Assembly (NCBI GenBank): GCA_914767715.1
Contig: OU612072.1
Span: 23,062,001-23,126,000 of the forward strand
Source: Membranipora membranacea
Taxonomy: Eukaryota; Bryozoa; Gymnolaemata; Cheilostomatida; Membraniporidae
Reading direction: 5' to 3'
Length of the DNA: 64,000 nt
Shown here: positions 23,000 to 36,276 of the stretch, one piece after another
How the letters are laid out: each line of letters begins with the position of its first letter
How positions within the stretch are numbered: position 1 is the stretch's first letter
Notes under the pieces: model-generated
What the model was told of the DNA's origin: nothing
The model's database searches: none
What the model saw: the letters and a program-made list of their open reading frames with translations, nothing else
Position numbers and translations under genes: made by a program

Positions 23000-24805
23000 T
23001 AATTAATGGGAGGGAAGGGGTATTGATAAAATAAATAACTAAATGGGGGGGAAGGGAATGGCTTTGAGTTATACAACCACCTTTGCAAAATAGTTGGGAG
23101 GAACTTGACTAGGAATCAGGTCAATCAATGGTTACAGTGGGGCAAAGGGGGGTCATCACTAGGCCTCTACCTACTGCCCACGGGAGGCTACGGTTCAACA
23201 ACATGGCGCAAAGCAATCCGATATCAAGGCAGGGAGGTCTGCCAACAGGTGATTTAAACACTTACTTTAATTCAGTTGGTTAAGTTGTGTACTATGAGCT
23301 TTTATTTGGTTGCTGACTGGATGAGTTTTACAGATGTGTCTAGTTTGATTGCCAAAAGATAACTGTCCTGAATCCACTCTTGTCCAGTTATTAAAAGTAT
23401 AAAGGAAACATGTTGTGTGGAGGTAGGAAAAGGTAGTAATGACAACAAGTAAATAATGGATGGATTCTAAAATTGTGAGCATTGAATGTTTATGATGATT
23501 CAGCTGTTGTAGTAGGTGGATCCACTACACAAGATAACTCTGACTTTGTGTTCAAAAATCAACTCATTTAAAGCTTTCCCAGTACCGGGATGTTCTCAAT
23601 CATGGTAGGCCTGAAAATACTTTCTAATTTCACTCCTGTAGCAGCAGCTATTTTTTTTGAATAAGCAATGTGTCCATGCGCCTCCCAAAGACCAAGTTTG
23701 TCTCTCTATTTCATAATGAGCATGTGGCAACCTTCAAGTGACATTAAGCACATCAATCCATCTAACCTTACACTAATTATGGAACTTCTTATGGAACTGG
23801 CTCCATTACCAGGGTGGATACTGTAGAGATACCCATGAGTAATAAATACATCATTGAGGGCTTTTTTCTCAACTATGATGATAAGTACCTAAGTTCATTA
23901 AAGTCAATTTGGGCAAATTCTAGGCCAAGAAGTTGTCTTCTCTTATTATTGAAATTCGGTGCCTCATTTACAAAATAGAGTTATCACCCCATGTATTTTG
24001 TTCATTGTGAGAAAATGGCCATTACTGTGAAGCATGAATCAAGCTTATCCTAAAAATCCTATTTGTTGTCGGAAATTGTTTCTTATCCTTTGATCATCAC
24101 AACTTCTTCATAATAACATGACCATATGTTCAAGCTGTGCCGTATGACTGCAGCTTTCAAAAGTAGAACTGTTTGCGATGTCAAGAGCAATTTTACATCA
24201 GTTTCCAATTACATAGCTTGATCTTTGTTGGGGAAACATTGTGTTGAGCATGGAAAGCATGTGAATTCTAGCTGCTGGTTGGAGATTAATCTATATGAAC
24301 CCATCTATCCGTGTAAAACAATTTAGTTGGTCGCTAGACTGATTCACAGAGTAAAGTGATACAGAGTAATTTTGTTCAACAGCAGTCAATTCAAAGAGTT
24401 TTTTACTCCTTGGTCAAGGTACCTGCAAGCTTTGTGTCACGGGGAGAATTATGTGAAGCTTGTTGCCAAAAACTCCTCTCATCTATTTGTCACAAATATA
24501 GGTTTCGGAGCATGAACCGAATTCAAAGTTTTTGATTGCATTGAATAGAATATACAGGCTCTCACGTAAAAGAAATTCCTTCTGTACAGCCTTACTCCAC
24601 GATTAGATTTGATGTTTTATGCTTAAGTTAAACCTGTAAATTTTTTAGCTAAATTGGTAAGATGGGTAGCTACGTAAGAAGCATTGTGACTGTTATAATA
24701 ATTGGAATAACTATGATAATCTTGGAATGATGCTGCCACAATTTTCCCTTGGTCTGTGCTATCAACGAACTTAGATCTATCTAAAGGGCCTCATATCAAA
24801 TGTAT
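23000..24805. other. Intergenic, no gene recognised
   Basis: Only short open frames without recognisable homology, and no clear repeat beyond simple AT-rich sequence. Confidence 0.35.
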
Positions 24806-24809
24806 CTGA

Positions 24810-24975
24810 GGTCCATCGACTACTGGGCTATGGTTGACACCCAGGTGTGCTCTGACGTGCCTGCAAACAAAGAGCATCCTGGCAAAGATATTGCAACCTC
24901 GTCACTAAGGCCATGAATTTCGCCGCCCGTGCTCCGGGATGTGGCTTGTGACAAGACATCTGATTTAAATCAACC
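24810..24975 (+). repeat. SINE body fragment, tRNA head missing
   Basis: GGTCCATCGACTACTGGGC through TCTGATTTAAATCAACC matches, base for base over long runs, the body and tail of the complete SINE at 43452-43688 (minus). The copy is 5' truncated, as expected for retroposition. Confidence 0.7.
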
Positions 24976-24979
24976 TTGA

Positions 24980-27690
24980 ATTTTAATCTGATGCCTTAAT
25001 GCATAAATTTCATAAGAAGCAACAAGTCTTGAGACACAAAGGTTATCCTGAGGTTTTGATATTCTAATATTGCATTGCCTTTAAATCCTTTGGAATAGGT
25101 AAACAAGGCACAACAGTAACAAATTCTTCCACTGTAATGAAAGACAGAGACTGTAATACAACTTGTTGTTTACAAATAGAATTTTCTTAAGGGATTAAAA
25201 CATTCATTCTGAGAAAACAATGTCTGTAATGGGGTTGTGTTTTTCAGAGTAATCTCCCTTGATTATTTTCAGATGAGACCATACTTTTGCAAAGTTTTAT
25301 ATAAGCCATAAGGGAAGCAGATGAGACCTTTTGCTGTAAAAACTCCTCGGTTTCTGCTAACTACTATTGATTTTTTTTTCGGTAATCCAAAAATCTGACC
25401 TATTTGCTGAAATAAAAAAGTATCGGAAAATCTTTATTTTTAATACAATTAAAATTAAATAATAATACATTAAATTATAAAAACCTGATCGATCACAATG
25501 AAATTTAGTGTCAGGGAGGAAGGTGTCATGAAATATACAGCTAAATTTGTTTTGCAAAAAATTCCATATATATATCAAGTTATTGTATTAAATATAGAAT
25601 TGTTTTGTATTACAATAACATAAAATATATATATGTAATTCTGAATTTCTTTTCTCCAATCAATATTTTCGGGTTGGATTTATATAATATTCAAAATTCA
25701 AAGCCGGGATATTAATATTTCTCTTTATTTTAATGATATATTTATTACATTATATAATATAATAAATATCAAATTATATTTGCAGTTTATTTTTGTCTCA
25801 TTAAGTGGGTCATCATAATCCGCCTATGAAATTACCCTCATTTTGTTTCTTTCCCTGGCTGACCAAAAAGTGTGATCTGCTCCAATGATAGCTTATATAA
25901 AAAACTGCCAATTTATGGTCTCATCTGTTCAGCACCCCCTATAATAAGGGACAACTCCTGACACAACCCCATTGCTCCAACAACAATCCACTGATATCTT
26001 CAATCAGCTTAGGTCTCAATTGTACTTGAATTTTTCAATGCACTGGGTGAAGAAATGCTTTGAATTTTGTTTGGAGGCCAGCTCAGATTTTTTCTTTATA
26101 AAAGGAGCCCACCTGTTTGGCAAACTGAATCTTCAAAAGTAACAACATTATAACTTTCTGTGTACAGATGCAGTCCCAGGGCAAGATTTTGAAAAAATGC
26201 ACAAATTCAACAGTAATATGAATTCTGTCACTGGCCCTGTCCTGTTTTTTGTTATTTCAGGAATTCCTAAATAGTGATAAATATACCAAGGTCGATCATA
26301 CAGATACTAGGTCACTGACTATGCAGCAGAATATTTCACAAAGAATATTATGTGTGTTATTTGTGGTGAGCCCCCCAGACACACAGTTATCATAATCCTA
26401 TACGCATCCAGCATAATTACATCAGTGTTTCTCGATAATCAAAATATCTAGATGATTAGATACCATAGAAGATCAACTCAGCAATACACATACAACTAAA
26501 ATTTAACCTCAAACATTTAGGTGTATCTTGAAAATGCTATTCTTGAACAGTATCCATTGGAGGTGGCAACATCTTTGCAGCATCCCGCCTCAGACTTTTC
26601 TTGGCGTAAAAGAGGCAAAATCTAATTCATAATATAATATAGAAGCATACAAAGTGCGGAGAGTATAGCATAAACATCTTTCCCCGAGCACTCTCTACTT
26701 GGTTGTGCGATAACTCCCGGTAGGATGTTAACCCGGCAAGCCAAGAGTAAAGTGATCGCAACCATGTATAATTTTTAGAAGCATGGACCATGTTTTGGTT
26801 GAGTAAAGAGAATGTTGATAACTGAATTTCGACAAGGTTTCATGGTCGATTGCAAAAATGTAATAAATTAGTAGCCAGCAGGTAGACCCTACTGATTCAA
26901 CATAATGATATAATATTTTAGATGCAATATATTTGGTATTCAACAATGGGGCACATTCAATTTGTGCCAATTTTTTATCAGAACTGGGATTTTGGGCTTG
27001 GGATACTGATATTTGGTCGGAGCAGGAATTACAAAATATCTAGGATTGCTTATACCAATCAAATATTCAATCGAGAAAAAAAATGCATATCTGACTGGAT
27101 AAAGGTGCAATACTACAAGACAAAAAAGAGATTATCGAGTCATATTAAGATGCTGGAAATTTCTGAATATGTTTGTAGAATAGTGAAGATTAACAATTTT
27201 AAGTTATATAGTCATTCTGATAAAATCCCAACAGTCTACACTGAAAACTTAGTAACCAACAGAAATATTCTATTGTTAAAGTTCAGTATAGCACCTCCAT
27301 TGTCACTTGTAAAATGCTCCACTCCTTTGATAAAAGGCAATTAAAATTTGTTTGAAACTGTACACAATGGCATAGAAACTACAAATATATAGGCTCTTTG
27401 CACTGCTTTGCGCAACAATGCCACAGCACTGGTGGATTAAATAAACACCGAAATGAAAAAGTAAATCGCATTTTAAAATGTGTTAAAAAATTATTTCAAA
27501 CATGCCCTCAAAAGCATATTTAGATAATGTCATGACCTGATGCTCCAAAAAAACAGCCAAAGCTCTGTGACTTTCCATGTCGAAATGTATCTCCGCCAAA
27601 ACAGAAAAATATGAACTTCGAGATTTTCTGTCAGATTTTGAGTTTTTTGCAGAAAAAATGAATGAATAGTTAACTGACTGACTAACAATC
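24980..27690. other. AT-rich intergenic DNA
   Basis: About 25560-25800 is extremely AT-rich with nested TATAAT-type palindromes. The open frame at 26922-27344 (plus, 140 codons) has biased composition (many Ile, Lys, Tyr) and no recognisable motif; I treat it as chance. Confidence 0.35.
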
Positions 27691-27699
27691 CAGTTGATC

Positions 27700-28060
27700 A
27701 AATGTGGTTATTCTGAATTAAAAACTGTAGGAAGGAGATAGATTTTTGAAAAGTAAGGAGGAGATAACTAGAACTGAGCATTTTTGTCTTTAAATAACTG
27801 AGTAATCTCGACATATCTAGAATAGTAATCATCCAAAGCAAAAGTATATTCACCACAAGAGAGCTCTGTTGCATGGATTTTACTAGTGTCTTGGAGCTAT
27901 CAGTCATTTGATCTATGCAGCCCTTCACTGTTCTATTGTTTGATCCATGCATGGCCAGTAAACTCTTGACCTTAGTGCAGCCTTTGTTCCAAAAGTTCCC
28001 AAATGACCTTTTTGTGCAAGCTCTACTAGGCTTTCGATCTCTGTGCTTCTGAAAGGACAA
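27700..28060 (-). mobile_element. Ty3/Gypsy-type integrase fossil
   Basis: Reading the minus strand across frames gives the H2C2 zinc-finger region AQKGHLGTFGTKAALRSRVY, then WPCMDQTIEQ, and the catalytic-core start GEYTFALDDYYSRYVEITQL. Both are typical of Ty3/Gypsy (K02A2.6-like) integrases. Frameshifts and stops separate them and no LTRs, protease or RT were found, so this is a dead fragment. Confidence 0.6.
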
Positions 28061-28978
28061 TCATATTGCCCCATAGCAATAACTTACCTAGCATGCATAA
28101 CTCGCCTGTTAAGGCTTTGAGGACTTTGTGCCCTCCTGATGTGTGATAATTACCACTATAGGTGTACACATATGGCCTGTCTGCATTGGAATTAATATTA
28201 TGATAATTTGTTCATAAGAGTTGTGTATCCTGTGTGTTATGCTTGTGAAAAATCTTGGGAATCCCAAGTAAGCCCAATCAAAAATGTCAACAATGACTTC
28301 AAAGTGAGATTATTTGGGAAATGACGAGAATTGAAACTGTACACGATTATGACAACATACTTATGTTCGATCAAGACAGTGTCTTGCTAATCGCCCTATC
28401 AATCACAATATGTCAAACATCGATCATCTAAACCAACAAATTGTGAAATGCCAGGCATTGATTGACGATTATGTTTATACTAACTAGGGACCACTGGTGG
28501 GCTGCATAACCTAACTATACTGAATAATACAGCGAGAGTGGGCATATGCGTTTTATAGTAGTTATCACCGAGATAGTTATGGGATTTCTACGTCTTTTTC
28601 AGAGTGAGTGGTCGAGGCTTTCAGCTGATTATGTTCTACGACTGTTCTTACCTGGAGAAACACATCATCTTGGCACTTGGTGACACCTAACCCGAATGAC
28701 TTACAACTCACCAGTCAAGTTCCTTTTAACCATATATAGTAAATAATAGTTCATGGTCTGTCATGATGGCGAACTGTGTACCTACCAAATAATCCATGAA
28801 ATGTTAACAACTCCACACTAAGGCTAGGACCTCCTTCACATGCTGACTGTTTCTTATCTTGACATCACTCAGACTCCTTTATCCAAAGCCTTTAATAACC
28901 TGTCCAACCTGTCCCATCCCTTGAGTCAACTGAGAGGACAAGAAACATTTGAGAAAAATGAAGTCATCAAGTAGTATT
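28061..28978. other. Intergenic, no gene recognised
   Basis: No coding region or clear repeat can be supported. Confidence 0.35.
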
Positions 28979-28979
28979 A

Positions 28980-31470
28980 ATGTATTTATTTATTCATTTA
29001 TTTATTGAGGTTTTCTAAAAGTTTATAATTAAAGCAAATTAAAAAAACTTGTTGACCTCACACACATTGACATAGATTCAAAAAATGACTTGAATTAAAA
29101 GACATAAGTGGTAGGGTGTTACATACTATATAGTGAGTAGGATAATGAAAGCATGGTATCATAAATTGTCTGAATAAAATGAAAAAAGAAAGGAAGAAAC
29201 AGAGAGTGGCAAACAAAAGTACAAGGTAACAACATTAGGTAGGATTAAATGATAATGATTCATGAGGCTTGGTTGATTTAGTTACAAATGTATGAAAAAT
29301 ATTTAAAAAGGCTGATTTGCCAAGTATTGATCTAAATGAGGGTTTAATTATTACACAGTTGCTACGAAGTGATCGTGTATGTCTGTTTGATTTGCTAACG
29401 AAATGAAGTATTTGCTTGGATGTACGCCCTTTATGGACCCTCGATTTGACAAAATTGTGAAAAAGAAAATTCCTTCTACTGTGGAGAGTATGTAAATTTA
29501 GGAGTAAGCGGACAGATGTGACAGAAAATTGTTTGGGGGCCGAAGTTATGATTCTGAATGCTTTATTTTGTACTTTTTCTAATGTTTCTGAATTTTTGGC
29601 TAAATCATCAAGGTACAATGATGAGCAGTATTCTACTATAGGTCTGATCAGTGATTTGTAAGTCTTCAATGAATTTTGTACTGTCATGTATTTTTTTAGT
29701 TTTGATAACAAGTAGACCACTATTGTTTGCTTTAGAGGCGGTGGCATTAGCCTAAGGGGTTAAACTAAGTTCTGAATCAAGAATAACTCCAAGAAGATTG
29801 AGCGAATGCTTGGATTCTATTTTCAAATTGTTTATTTGGATTTGGTAAAAATCTTCTACTTTCCTATTAGAGAGAATACAGTATTTGGTTTTGGATAAGT
29901 TGAGTTGAAGGAGATTGTTTGAATACCAATTCGATACTTCTCTCATCAATGACTCAGATTTATCCATTAAGGTAGAGATATCTGTTGCTGTGCAGTAAAT
30001 AATGGTGTCATCAGCGTAAGCGAATGCAGTTTTGTGCTTGTTAAGGAGATCATTGATAGCAAGATTGAATAAGATTGGACCTAGAACACTTCCTTGGGGT
30101 ACTCCACATGTAATCGGTAGTGCACTGGAGTGATCATCATCAACTTTCATGATTTGGGTTCGATGTGAAAGATAGGATGTAAATAATTTTGTTGTTGACT
30201 CTGCAAAATTTAGTCGCTTTAGAGTGTGGATGAGTTGTCCATGATTCATAGTGTCAAATACTTTACGTACGTCCAAAGAGAGTGCACCTATGAAATTCGG
30301 TTGAGGGTTGTCTAGCGTTGTTCTCCAATTTTGTAAAAGAGAAAGTAGTAACTGTTCACTGGAATGGTGCTTACGAAAACCAAATTGTCGATCTGAGAGT
30401 ATTCCATGTATTTCGATAAAGGTCATAATTTGATTTTTCATATCTAACTCAAACACCTTTGATATGATTGGCAGACTGGAAACTGGTCTTTAGTTGCAAG
30501 GGTCTGTTTTATCGCCCTTCTTAAAGAGTGGGGTGACCAGGGCTGTTTTTAGGCAGTCAGGGAATATTGATTCCTTGTAGCAATTGTTAATGATCAGGGC
30601 TATGGGAAGAGCTAATAGGTCTGCAACAGTTTGGTACAGGGAAGCTGGAAACATGGTCAAGCCACCACGTTTATTCGGTTTGAGGGACTTTATCAGTTTG
30701 TAGATTGTTTCGCTCTCAACATATGTGGAAGAGAAACTTGGACCTTGGAAAAGGTCAGGTTGTGGGTCGATCTTAGGACTAAAAACCGATTGTCCAGCGA
30801 CCGTGGTGAAATATCTATTAAGGGCATTTGTCTTGTCAGAGTTTGAGGTGTAGGTAGAGTTTTGATAGCTAATTTTAACTCAATTTTATCAGAGGATTTC
30901 TTCTTTCCTGTCAGTGATTTCAGGCAGGTGAAAAAACTTTTTTCATCTTTAGATAACGAGTCATTTATAAAGTCTTTCTTAGCATTACTAATTTTATTTG
31001 TAACAAAGTTTCGAAACTTGTTGAACTGTTTGACTTGCGCTGTAGCTGGATTAGGTATATCCTTGAATACCCTCTTGTGAAAATTGTTTCTTAAATTAAT
31101 GAGATGCTGAATATCAGGGAAAAGCCACTGGTTTTTAGCCCCTCACACTCTTTTTGTTTAAACTGGAGCATGCTTGTCAATCAGGTCAGAGATAAAGTTT
31201 TTAATTTTTTTCCATGCTGTGATGCAATGATTTGTTCATGTCAGTTGCTGTTTGCAGTAGTGGAAGTTTCGAACAGTCATTATAAAATTCCTCATGATTA
31301 ATGCTGTGAATATTTCTGGTTCTAATTAGTTTGCTGGCTGTTTTATAGCATGATGTTGATTAATTACTAAGTATGTGGCATAGTGAACAGAAATTGATCT
31401 ATCGCATGTCAGGATCTTGCAACTGTTAATGCTAATGTCACTGTTGACATAGTTGTGGTCTAATAAGCTT
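28980..31470 (-). mobile_element. Decayed LINE (non-LTR retrotransposon)
   Basis: Minus-strand fragments run from an endonuclease/linker remnant (about 31470-30500) through the RT: KKGDKTDPCN (about 30515), SDRQFGFRKHHSSEQLLLSL, VRKVFDTMNHGQLI, CGVPQGSVLGPILFNLAIND and the YADD catalytic motif (about 30010-30021). The open part of the RT is 29752-30456. After a stop, a C-terminal segment continues at 29235-29747 in a shifted frame (YKSLIRPIVEYCSSLYLDDL). The 3' end is a TTTA-rich tail near 28980-29005. Its 5' end meets the NHL pseudogene. Several stops and frameshifts make it inactive. Confidence 0.8.
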
Positions 31471-32751
31471 TCTCTCCCTAAATGCCTGCCTGAGACAAAT
31501 AGACAGAGTCAGCAGGAGAACATCACAGTTTGCTGGACAATGTACTAAACAGGGATATCAGGATGGATCCACTGCTTTGTTCAACAACCCACACTCTGTG
31601 ATAAAAGATCAGAAGAATCCCAACCAGCTGATTGTTACTGATACTAAAAACAGAGCACTGAGGTCAGTAACTATCACAAGCAGAGTCGTTCAGACACTGA
31701 TTAAACTGACTGGGAACGGATATTTTAACGGAGGGATTACCCAGATAAGTGAACCAGGAGACGTCCTCATACTAGCAGGTCACCAAATACTCAGATATGA
31801 CCACAACTCACAAGCACTCTCAGTTCTTTCCGGATCACCAATGTCAAGATACAGGGATAGAGAGTTTCATTCCGCGCTATTCTCTTCTCCCTCAAACATT
31901 CTTGAGTTTGATTCAACTACATATTTGATTGTCGACCGAAATAATGGCATAATAAGAATTGTCAACATGGACGTGATTGTTTCCATGTTTTTTGTTTTTG
32001 AGTCCTGTCCACCGGACGTTAACGCATCAATTCATACAGGTTATTGTGTGAAGTTGGATGGCTCAAAAAGTCTGCAGAACTTGAATGAAACACTCCTCAT
32101 TGCTGGTAGTGGAGGTGGAGGAATCATACAGGGTATGTATTCGGATTATGTAAATTACCCCCAGGGATGTCATCACTGCCTGATCGACCCTATGTGGCTC
32201 TTAGGCCAAACTGCGACCTCAAAGTACCCACAAACCTCAATATTGCGCCTCCAGACACAATAAATATCCCAAGCCGATGCAACATGTGCATTCATGCAGA
32301 ATCAAAATTTGAATGGGGTCTATCTAAAACCATCCTTTTTCAGTTGTACCAGAGATCAGATCAAATGTCCAAAACGATAATGAGACAGTGAAAGAATCTC
32401 TGCAGCCTGCGATATGTGAAGACAAAGAATATTACTGTGTATGACAGTGATGATGATGAGAAAGTCAAAGTTGATGTAACTGAGGAACTGGTTGTACAGG
32501 TTGGAGTTGGGCAGTTCACATTTTATCCAATCAATCAGGAAAGCAAGTTGTAAGGTGTCAGTGCAAGTTATAAAGAACGGTGAGAAAATTAATTTGTCAC
32601 AACTAAGAAAAATTGGGATGCTACTGGAAAAATTATTAAACCCCTTCGTTCAGTTATTTTTTCTTATTTCATATTTTTGTAATAATTTCTGGCACACCAT
32701 TTAAATTGGTGCAATTTTTTATTTTTCAAATGCAGCCACCAGCCAGCTTGA

Positions 32752-33002
32752 ATTAAAAGGTATAAGTGGTAGGGTGTTACATACTATATAGTGTGTAGGA
32801 TAATGAAAGCATGGTATCATAAATTGTCTGAATAAGATGAAAAAAGAAAGGAAGAAACAGAGAGTGGCAAACAAAAGTACAAGTTAACAACATTAGGTAG
32901 GATTAAATGATGATTCATGAGGCTTGGTTGATTTAGTTACAAATGTATGAAAAATATTTAAAAAGGCTGATTTGCCTAGGTTTGATCTAAATGAGGGTTT
33001 AA
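32752..33002 (-). repeat. 5'-truncated LINE 3' fragment
   Basis: About 250 bases are nearly identical to 29088-29347, the 3' end of the minus-strand LINE (C-terminal coding plus 3' UTR). It lies inside the NHL pseudogene and is a separate, truncated insertion of the same family. Confidence 0.85.
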
Positions 33003-34176
33003 TATATTGTACTATCGATTCATAGAAAGATATTCAATTCATAACAGAGACAGACAGAGAATTTAGATGCCCTGAGGAGATTGTTGCTCTGATTTCACCG
33101 GATAACAACCTTGCCAGTTTCAAGTTCGAGTTTGGAGACCAGCTACATATATTGAGACTTCCACGTGGTAGATACCCCTATTCAGTCAAGGACAATGATA
33201 AGATATGCAACATAACTATGGTTTCAGAAGGTATGTAAAATGTCTGAAAGTGATATAATTGCGCAGCACAGTTGCAATACATTTGGTATCCAAATTTCAA
33301 CAAAATTATCTATCTAGGCTCTTGTCCAGATCCAAACGTGTTACAACCAGATACAGATATTTGCTTAGTATTTCATGCTGAATTATTCAGCACCTTTAAA
33401 TAATGCTTATAAATAATGCATTATCCGATATCTTATTTTTTTATTTACTTTTCTTTCTCTCAATTCTAGACTATAGGCCAAGGAGAGTCTTAGAGGTCAA
33501 GGCAGATTATGACATCAGTTGTGATGTCATGAATGATACATCATCCTACAAATTTATTAAAGACATGACCAAACTACATTACGCTAAAGTGGAGGAGTTG
33601 TGCTCAGACAGTGAGTGAAATTAACGCCCCATAGGTTACTGCAAACAGAGATTTTTTTCTTCCCTCTCTCTTCAAAAGAAAGAGGATAGAAATTTTCTTT
33701 ATAGGAAGCATTTTTATACAGTATATTGATTATAGCTACGGCTCATATTCTAAACATCTTCAGTAACGCTAGATCCTTTTCTAAGGTTGGTTTTCCAGTT
33801 ATGAAGCTAGCAATCAAGCAGAGTCGGATTTGTCATTCTTCCTTTTTGGTTATTTGGAAAATTAATGATTGCATTACCCACTTCTCCATTTCACTTGTAC
33901 TATTTCAGGGTGTAAACAACCACAAGACTCTACTTACCAAATCATTGATTGCACTGCAGATGACAAACTTAGAGTGAGATGGCCAACAGATCTTATATTT
34001 GGAGCAGACATCACCAAAATTCCAGCTTAACTTCTCGAGACACTAGAGAAGGGAATCATGAGTGCTGGACTCTTCCTTGACGTCGTAGTTCTCAGCAAAG
34101 TACCCCCGTAAGTGAGAACGTAGCTGATTTTGCACAACTTAAACTCAACTTTTACATTTTAATATTGTGTCCCGAT

Positions 34177-34220
34177 ATGTTATATATAATATATAATATA
34201 TAATATATAATATATCATAT
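34177..34220. repeat. (ATATAATAT)n AT repeat
   Basis: Four to five units of ATATAATAT in an intron of the NHL pseudogene. Confidence 0.7.
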
Positions 34221-34459
34221 TTGTAAGTGTGATTGTAAATCATAACCAACAACTTAAACTCCACATTTATTTTCTTGTCTCGAAGTATACATATCAATGC
34301 ACATTAAAACAGTACTTAGTGTAATTTTTCTGTTCATTTTAGAATTGTTTATCCAGTGAAAGCAGTCAATGGAGGATATGCATCTATCAGATTGGCTAAC
34401 AGCTGTATGAATAATCTCCACTATGATGAGCTTAACAATATGTGCATCTAAGAATCAGA

Positions 34460-35082
34460 TATAGTGTTATAGGAAGCGACTCACTTGTATGGAATCCAGG
34501 CTGGATAATTATCCATATTCGCTTCTTTGCCCATAAAAGATTTCCCTTTGAAGTTCTTGAGAAAAAATCACAAAAATTTTTTAGTATCAATGAAACCTAA
34601 TTTTATTGTCTTCGACTCTATTGCAGTATGTTAAATTTACAGCAAAATTTTATTTTATGTGATGAGTTTTGAGAATTTTTAAAAACTGTAGATACAAAAA
34701 TTGAATAGACAGGAACATACAATGACCAATCTAACTTCTTTTTTATATCTATGATGAAAACTATTTGTATTATCTTACACATTATTGTAGTACACAAAAT
34801 TGTCAACCTAATTTTTAAATAACCTGCTAAACTCAATCGTAATATTGCATATTTAATTAATTTGACTCTAATTCTAGCAAAAAATAAAATGACAGGCAAC
34901 TGTGACCAGAATTCGAATTATTTTGCGCTCACTGAGGCATCGAAAAAAAACATAGCCTGGTCTTGGCAAGACATATTTCCAGTGACATTCCATGTGTCCT
35001 TGAGAAAAACATCACTTCAACAAAGAATTTTACTCATTGCTTCGATAAACCAGGCATAGACATGACGTAAATTGACAGGGTG
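34460..35082. other. Intergenic, no gene recognised
   Basis: No coding region can be supported between the pseudogene and the GGGA array. Confidence 0.35.
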
Positions 35083-35284
35083 AGGGAGGGAGGGAGGGAG
35101 GGAGGGAGGGAGGGAGGGAGGGAGGGAGGGAGGGAGGGAGGGAGGGAGGGAGGGAGGGAGGGAGGGAGGGAGGGAGGGAGGGAGGGAGGGAGGGAGGGAG
35201 GGAGGGAGGGAGGGAGGGAGGGAGGGAGGGAGGGAGGGAGGGAGGGAGGGAGGGAGGGAGGGAGGGAGGGAGGGAGGGAGGGAG
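35083..35284 (+). repeat. (GGGA)n tandem array, about 50 units
   Basis: About 200 bases of uninterrupted GAGG/GGGA tetranucleotide. The plus strand is all purine with G-triplets every fourth base, so it can form G-quadruplexes or triplex DNA. Long Ser-Leu-Pro-Pro and Gly-Arg-Glu frames over it are artefacts of the repeat. Confidence 0.95.
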
Positions 35285-35667
35285 AGTCTAAGCACAATCA
35301 GAATAGCGCTCTGATATATATTGTTTGTGACACCTGTCAGGGGACAATAGAATACGCCGGCCTCGTGGTGTTGATTGAAGTTGTCTGCTTTTGAAAAATG
35401 ACCAAACTACTCGTAATGATCTCATACAATTTCAACATTGGAAATAAAATACAGTAATGTAATAGAGGAGTTTAGTTTAAAAGCGATGATTATCTTTTTC
35501 ATATCCCCTTGAATTACCGAGAGCTTTTAATAAAAGCATTCTGATGTCACTTCAAAAACAATCAAGAAAGAGTAATATGGTTCGTTGATATGTGACGCTA
35601 GGTTTGGAGTGTAGTAAATGAGTTCACGGGCCCCTAGACGATGAGCTATCTACATCATGATGTTGGT
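35285..35667. other. Intergenic, no gene recognised
   Basis: No gene or repeat supported. Confidence 0.35.
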
Positions 35668-35964
35668 TAGCCTGTCTTGACTATCTTTGTTAGGTGAGGG
35701 GAAACAAAGCTTGTCAACTCTTACATTGGTTTTGATTAAGGATTGTCCCCTCATGAGATCGGGTAGATAACTTCTTTATCACCCTAATCAATATGTATAG
35801 GAAAAGCATAGTTGATTAGGACTATAAAGAAGTTATCCAACCGATCTCGTGAGGAGACAATCCCTAAACGAAACAGCGCAACATCGAGCAGGCAAGAGTT
35901 GACAGACCCTGTCCCAAATTTACCCCCCCCCCCCCCAGCGAACAAGGCTTGTCAAGACAGGCTA
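35668..35964. mobile_element. Foldback MITE with long inverted arms
   Basis: The left end TAGCCTGTCTTGAC and right end GTCAAGACAGGCTA are inverted. The arms pair over much of the length, for example GATCGGGTAGATAACTTCTT (plus strand, near 35758) with AAGAAGTTATCCAACCGATC near 35827, around a 20-base centre. Flanks GATGTTGGT and GATATTGGT look like a 9-bp target duplication with one change. A run of 14-15 C lies near 35922-35937. No coding capacity. Confidence 0.7.
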
Positions 35965-36276
35965 GATATTGGTATGAGATCGATAATGTATTCGGAGCAT
36001 CATAGGTTGGCTATTATTAAAGACTAGTGGGAGGATAATGTTTTTTGTACAGTTGGTCTAAAGAGAACGAAAAACAAATTGAATATAACATGTCAAGATT
36101 TACTTCTTAGGCTTTTATTTGTCGAAATTTAAATTGGCTGCACTTGAAAGGCTGCATCCAGCAAAAACGAAGCACTAATGACATTGTCAGCCTCCATTCT
36201 TCGCTGCCGGCTGGCTTAAATCTAACTCGGTGTGAGATTTCATAGTTTGTAATAGAATACTGCGCGGGGACTGCCC

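Larger units (their letters stand above)
31507..34451 (+). pseudogene. NHL/beta-propeller-like gene remnant
   Basis: The long open part, about 31507-32263, encodes propeller-like repeats (QLIVTDTKNRALRSVTITSR; SPSNILEFDSTTYLIVDRNN), NHL-type blades usual in secreted or membrane proteins. Downstream exon-like pieces: a segment near 32343-32550 in shifted frames; about 33040-33229 ending in GTATGT; 33470-33610 (YRPRRVLEVKADYDISCDVM); 33909-34109; and about 34344-34451. Frame breaks occur at about 32160 and 32440, and an in-frame TAA at 34028-34030 interrupts the 33909 exon. A LINE fragment sits in it and a second LINE abuts its 5' end, where the start is missing. Splicing between 33229 and 33470 keeps frame, so the gene was once real. 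Confidence 0.55.

Noticed and set aside
26922-27344. 140-codon plus-strand open frame
   Set aside because: AT-driven composition, no recognised motif, no splice or promoter context.
33319-33400. Extra exon of the NHL pseudogene (GSCPDPNVLQPD)
   Set aside because: It runs into a stop without a good donor, and skipping it keeps frame between 33229 and 33470.
35017-35394. Long Ser-Leu-Pro-Pro and Gly-Arg-Glu open frames
   Set aside because: They are translations of the GGGA array in several frames at once and have no gene context.
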